From: Cylindrodendrum hubeiense
Lineage: Eukaryota; Ascomycota; Sordariomycetes; Hypocreales; Nectriaceae
Reading direction: 5' to 3'
Length of the DNA: 19,960 bases
Assembly (NCBI GenBank): GCA_014621425.1
Contig: JAANBB010000609.1
Location: 1 to 19,960, forward strand
In this document: piece by piece, positions 17,301 through 19,960 of the stretch
Position numbering within the stretch: the stretch's first letter is position 1
Layout: each line of letters starts with the position of its first letter
Notes under the pieces: generated by a model
Database searches by the model: none
The model's input: the letters and a program-made list of their open reading frames with translations, nothing else
What the model was told of the DNA's origin: nothing
Program-made: the position numbers and the translations under genes

Positions 17301-19960
17301 AGTACTTTTAGTATTATGTAAATATATATTATATATTCTTATAATATCTTAATATTCTCTATAAATAAATAACTTTATATTAAATATATTTAAGATATCT
17401 TCAAAAGATTATATTAAATAGAATTATATATTAAGGTATTAAAAATCAATTTGAATAAAATATATATTTTAATAGTTTAATATATACTTTTGTTTAATAT
17501 AGTTTCTATAAGACAATCCTCAAATGAAATATTAAGATATTAAAATCTATTTATTTACTTATTTATTTAATGTAGCCTAATCCAATTTTTTTAAAAGTAA
17601 ATCTATAACATATCTATATTAATCTATATAAAAAAAAGAAAATTACTCCAGAGGAAAATCCTGTTCTATTTTTATATAGTATTTATATTTTATATACCTA
17701 TTATTTTTAATTCTTATTATATTACTTAATAAAGAGATAATATAACAGTTAATACTTAGTTATATTTATATAATTAGTTTTATTTAATTATAATAATATT
17801 ATTATATTAAACTTTCGTAAATCACTATTATATATACTATTATTTAGTTATTTATATTATTATTATTATACTTAACTTATTATATTTATATATTATAACT
17901 ATTTTAATTTTCTTCTTTTGTTTATTATTATATCCATTTCTATAAGTATATTCCTAATTTATTTTATATTTTCTTTTTATTATTATTATTAACTCCTTTA
18001 GTAATAAATATATCCTCTACCTTTAATATTATATTGTCTTATTATCTCTTAGTTTTTAATCTTTCTATTACTTAAAATATATATACTTCTCTCTTATATA
18101 TTTTCTTCTTAACTTTAGATAGATATTTAATTCTATATTTCATTTATATTATATTTCTAATATTATTTCTAATATATCTAATTTAAGTCTCTATCTCTAT
18201 TATGTTTAATATATTATTAATATTTAAAATCTTCTAATTATATTCTATTTTCCTAGAGAATATTATAGCTATTATTATATATATATTAATAGCTATAAGT
18301 TATATTATTAATCTATTTAATCTATATATAATCTTATTATATTTATCTATTAGCTTTATATAAAGACCTAAGCTTAAAGTCTCTTCAATATTTACTTAAT
18401 ATATCCATAATTTACTCTCTCTTTACTTGAATGTATTTTTCTATATTGATTCTTATAGATTTTAATATATTTTAATATTATAATTATTAAATTTATATAT
18501 ACTATTCATAAAAAGATTATAACTAATTATTATTCTTTCTCTCTATTCTATTCAATATTTATATTTAAAATAGAGAAACTAATTACAATTTATTATTTAT
18601 TCTAATATCTCTTCTATAATATAAATATAATTAGTATTAAGTATTATCATTTCCTATTTATTAATATAAATAAAAATAACAATAATAAAGTAATTACTCA
18701 GGAAATATCTATTAATTATAGGATAATTAAATAAACTAAAGATATATTTAAGATTATAATAAAACCAAAGCTTATCCTATATCTTATTAGAAAGTAAGAT
18801 ATACCTTTTAAGATATTATATTAAAATTATTCTAATTAAAATCCCTTATTAAATTATCTATTAGCTTTAATCTAGATATCTATTATACTATCCTCCTTTA
18901 AGACCTATTATCCTTAAAGGATAATAAATTGCAAACTTTCTATAGAATATTATATAAATATAACTAAGTTAAAATTAGAATATATCTCTAAATTATAATA
19001 TAATAATAGGAATAACCCTATACTAATCTTAGACCATTATAAAGAGTGTTTTTAAATAATATATATTAAGAAAGATTAAAATTAAATATTTTAACAGATC
19101 TAATAGTTTCTAATAGATATATGTTTAATTTTCTAAATTAAGTCTAGAGATATATACTTTCTAATATAGATATTATATTATAAACTCTCTTAGATACTAT
19201 GATATTTCATATTTAAATTAAGAATGAAAATGTTAGAATTATACAAATAAATTTATTTCATAATGTTCTATTTTAAATCAAATATATAACTTTTCTTTAT
19301 ATATGTGATTTTATAGATTATATAGATATCTCTATCAAATCTAAATTCATTTTAATTAGTTAATTATCTTTCTTATTCTGTTTTAGTTCTCTATATTTCT
19401 ATTTAGATTTTATAGTTAATTCTTATTATTTCCAAACAATATTAAATACATCTATTACATCTTTTTAAAATATCTAATTAATTATATAATAATGGCTATT
19501 TATCTTGTTTTAGTAAGAAATAAATATCTTTATAAAGTCTTCTCTATAATATTATATTTTTAACTTTCTATTATATATTTTAACTTTCTAGATTATATAT
19601 TCATAATAATTTAGATATATCCTAATCTCAAAGATAGTATAATTCTAATAAGTTGATATAAAATATATATAATAAATCCTATTATATTTATTGTATAAAG
19701 TTTATTGATCTATTTAATTATTAATCTTTTTAAGAATATAAAATAATTTAATATAATTAGAGATTAATTATTCTTTCTTTCTTAAGATTAAGATTTTAAG
19801 TAAAGAAAACTAATAAGAATATCTATTTTAAAGATTTTGTTTTTATAATGTTAATTATAATATTTTATTTATCTCTTAATTGTTTTTTCTTATTATATTT
19901 CTAATATTTAATATAAATCTTTAAAATAATATATTCTTATATTAATCTATTAGTTTAAAA
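17300..19960. other. Extremely AT-rich interval, nothing recognised
   Basis: No frame on either strand could be aligned with a known protein, and no open stretch is long. The composition is even more AT-rich than the rest and consists largely of A/T runs with TATTA, ATATA and TTATT words. Parts may be the missing 5' half of gypsy 2 or older repeats mutated beyond recognition. The only local structure seen is the 20-bp tandem duplication at 19551-19590. Confidence 0.5.
19551..19590. repeat. 20-bp tandem duplication
   Basis: Two adjacent 20-bp units, each ending TTTAACTTTCTA or TTTTAACTTTCTA (19551-19570 and 19571-19590), differ at only a few A/T positions. Too short to classify. Confidence 0.6.

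Larger units (their letters stand above)
1..19960. other. AT-rich, RIP-degraded repeat block
   Basis: The whole window is strongly AT-biased, with TA everywhere and CA/TG rare. Reading frames that align with transposon proteins on either strand carry one class of lesion: Gln (CAA/CAG) to TAA/TAG, Trp (TGG) to TAG or TGA, Cys (TGT/TGC) to Tyr, His (CAT) to Tyr, Asp (GAT/GAC) to Asn, Glu to Lys and Gly to Arg/Ser. These are C-to-T changes on one strand or the other, as expected of fungal repeat-induced point mutation. Patches with more CA/TG remain around 8400-9500, 6050-6360, 2040-2450, 12040-12170 and 12754-13042. I see no tRNA, rRNA or host gene. A centromeric or subtelomeric location is possible but the sequence does not show it. 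Confidence 0.85.

Noticed and set aside
17330..17400. A YxDD box of the chromovirus RT
   Set aside because: FNIKLFIYRE loosely resembles the motif followed by L-I-Y-S-E, but the second Asp column and the length do not fit without extra indels.
1..19960. Ciliate-like genetic code with TAA/TAG meaning Gln
   Set aside because: Many stops do fall at Gln sites, but others replace Trp (including TGA after KF in integrase 2) and Arg, and catalytic Asp/Glu and Cys/His ligands are also lost by transitions. Reassignment would not explain that; RIP does.
1..19960. Mitochondrial or plasmid DNA because of the AT content
   Set aside because: There are no respiratory genes, rRNA or tRNA; instead there are several nuclear-type LTR retrotransposons and a pogo-class transposon.
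1..19960. CRISPR array, rRNA or tRNA genes
   Set aside because: No regularly spaced repeats with unique spacers and no cloverleaf or conserved rRNA words were seen. The tandem repeats found are short and contiguous.

Overview
The window looks like the repeat-rich, AT-rich compartment of a filamentous ascomycete (Pezizomycotina) genome. I find no intact gene. It holds decayed transposable elements whose mutations match RIP (repeat-induced point mutation, C-to-T mainly at CpA). CA and TG dinucleotides are scarce. Gln and Trp codons have become TAA/TAG. Cys and His ligands have become Tyr, and catalytic Asp/Glu have become Asn/Lys. Homology was judged by reading translations by eye against remembered family motifs; no database search was possible.

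Layout. (1) About 200-4270, minus strand: two long degenerate reading frames, some 1,200 codons together, interrupted almost only by TAA/TAG. I do not recognise the family. They lie directly downstream of, and parallel to, the next element. (2) About 4640-11150, minus strand: a Ty3/gypsy retrotransposon read from high to low coordinates: Gag with a CCHC knuckle, a protease-like segment, reverse transcriptase, RNase H, integrase (HHCC, DDE core) and a GPY motif. All enzymatic modules that can be judged carry disabling substitutions. (3) 12151-13711, plus strand: a pogo/Fot1-class (CENP-B HTH plus DDE) transposase pseudogene. All three catalytic Asp have become Asn, and the frame is split by an approximately 289-bp, much more GC-rich insertion (about 12754-13042). 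(4) About 14760-17300, minus strand: a second, different Ty3/gypsy element, a chromovirus with RT C-terminus, RNase H, integrase and chromodomain, truncated at its 5' side. (5) About 17300-19960: extremely AT-rich sequence with no recognisable coding.

The three open stretches over 200 nt (5189-5437, 6725-6937, 8746-9201) are not genes. They are chance-open pieces of the integrase, reverse transcriptase and Gag of the first gypsy element. Nothing here is expected to encode functional protein. The main interest is the unidentified long ORF next to gypsy pol, the short GC-rich insertion that seems to have escaped RIP, and the record of RIP in catalytic residues.
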